This document shows positions 52,930 through 53,124 of a stretch of 53,124 bases of DNA, one piece after another. Under the pieces are notes generated by a model that saw nothing but the letters and a program-made list of their open reading frames with translations, made no database searches and had not been told where the DNA came from. Within the stretch, counting starts at the first letter, position 1. Every line of letters begins with the position of its first letter. The translations under genes were made by a program, and so were the position numbers. Source of the stretch: Chitinophagaceae bacterium (GTDB taxonomy: Bacteria; Bacteroidota; Bacteroidia; Chitinophagales; Chitinophagaceae); NCBI GenBank assembly GCA_004322015.1, contig SCQT01000132.1, forward strand, positions 1-53,124, read 5' to 3'.

Positions 52930-53124
52930 TGACCGTTTTTGCGGACTAAAAAAGACAAAATCATGGCAAGGCGGGAACAGTTTCAAATGAGCCTTTCGGA
53001 AAGACAAAGGCGAAAATTCAGTGAAAGTTTCAAGCAGAAGAAGGTACTTGAGATAGAGAGGGGTCAAACTAAAGTTTCACAAATATGTCGACAATATGAA
53101 GTATCCGACACGGCCGTTCGTCAT
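52930..53124 (+). mobile_element. Left end of an IS3-like insertion sequence, cut by the window edge
   Basis: A TGACCGTTTTTGCGGAC start, a short leader and an open transposase OrfA frame give the expected layout of an IS3/IS911-type element. The first bases are a candidate left inverted repeat; the right end is outside the window. Confidence 0.55.
52963..53124 (+). CDS. Partial transposase OrfA, IS3/IS911 family (helix-turn-helix)
   Basis: The first 54 codons of an open frame that continues beyond the window. The product starts MARREQFQMSLSERQRRKFSESFKQKKVLEIERGQTKVSQICRQYEVSDTAVRH. This is the basic region plus helix-turn-helix that opens OrfA of IS3-type elements (FSESFKQKKVLEIE...VSQICRQYEVSDTAVRHW). 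In such elements, a frameshift downstream joins OrfA to the DDE catalytic OrfB. Confidence 0.85.
   Translation, partial: MARREQFQMSLSERQRRKFSESFKQKKVLEIERGQTKVSQICRQYEVSDTAVRH

Overview
The window comes from a chromosome of the phylum Bacteroidota, probably a Chitinophaga/Sphingobacterium-type lineage. Supporting signs are a fused MurF-alanine racemase, a fused E1 alpha/beta 2-oxo acid dehydrogenase, a C-terminal type IX secretion sorting domain, the gene order rpsJ...secY-map-infA-rpmJ-rpsM-rpsK-rpsD-rpoA-rplQ-carA, and promoters of the TTTG / TAnnTTTG type. Shine-Dalgarno sequences are scarce. Base composition looks even until the last ~200 bases, where an insertion sequence begins. No tRNA, rRNA, CRISPR array or phage was seen.

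Layout. 1-8.3 kb: dapF, a nucleoside phosphorylase, a TerC-type membrane protein, murF-alr, a small T9SS cargo protein, YpdA-like flavoprotein and an AlaX-type tRNA editing protein. 8.3-11 kb: a paired AAA+ ATPase and von Willebrand A protein, then about 670 bp without a gene. 11.6-16.3 kb: two divergent multi-membrane glycosyltransferases (GT117/DUF2723 and GT39). 16.4-24.3 kb: patatin, sucB and sucA in one minus-strand unit, preceded by the fused E1 alpha/beta gene. 24.5-28 kb: a DUF1573 protein, a PLP aminotransferase, a likely small structured RNA with promoter and terminator, a 100-residue protein and carA. 28.1-44.1 kb: the complete S10-spc-alpha ribosomal supercluster on the minus strand. 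44.1-51.4 kb: a candidate RNA region, a tyrosine-rich secreted protein and a six-gene export operon (TolC, HlyD, MacB-type ATPase and permease, then an ABC-2 ATPase and permease). 51.6-52.8 kb: a NamZ-type muramidase. 52.9 kb to the end: the start of an IS3-like element.

Functionally the window mixes translation (ribosome, IF1, methionine aminopeptidase, SecY, RNA polymerase alpha, AlaX), cell wall chemistry (DapF, MurF-Alr, NamZ), central metabolism (2-oxo acid dehydrogenases, CarA) and envelope export and glycosylation.

The most striking unexplained signals are (1) at least eleven degenerate tandem arrays with a strict 7- or 8-base period. They are confined to intergenic gaps, each has a different unit, and several fill the longest gaps inside the ribosomal operon; and (2) an independent RNA candidate at about 26.27-26.38 kb, with a hairpin, a possible loop pseudoknot, a competing hairpin and a strong intrinsic terminator.
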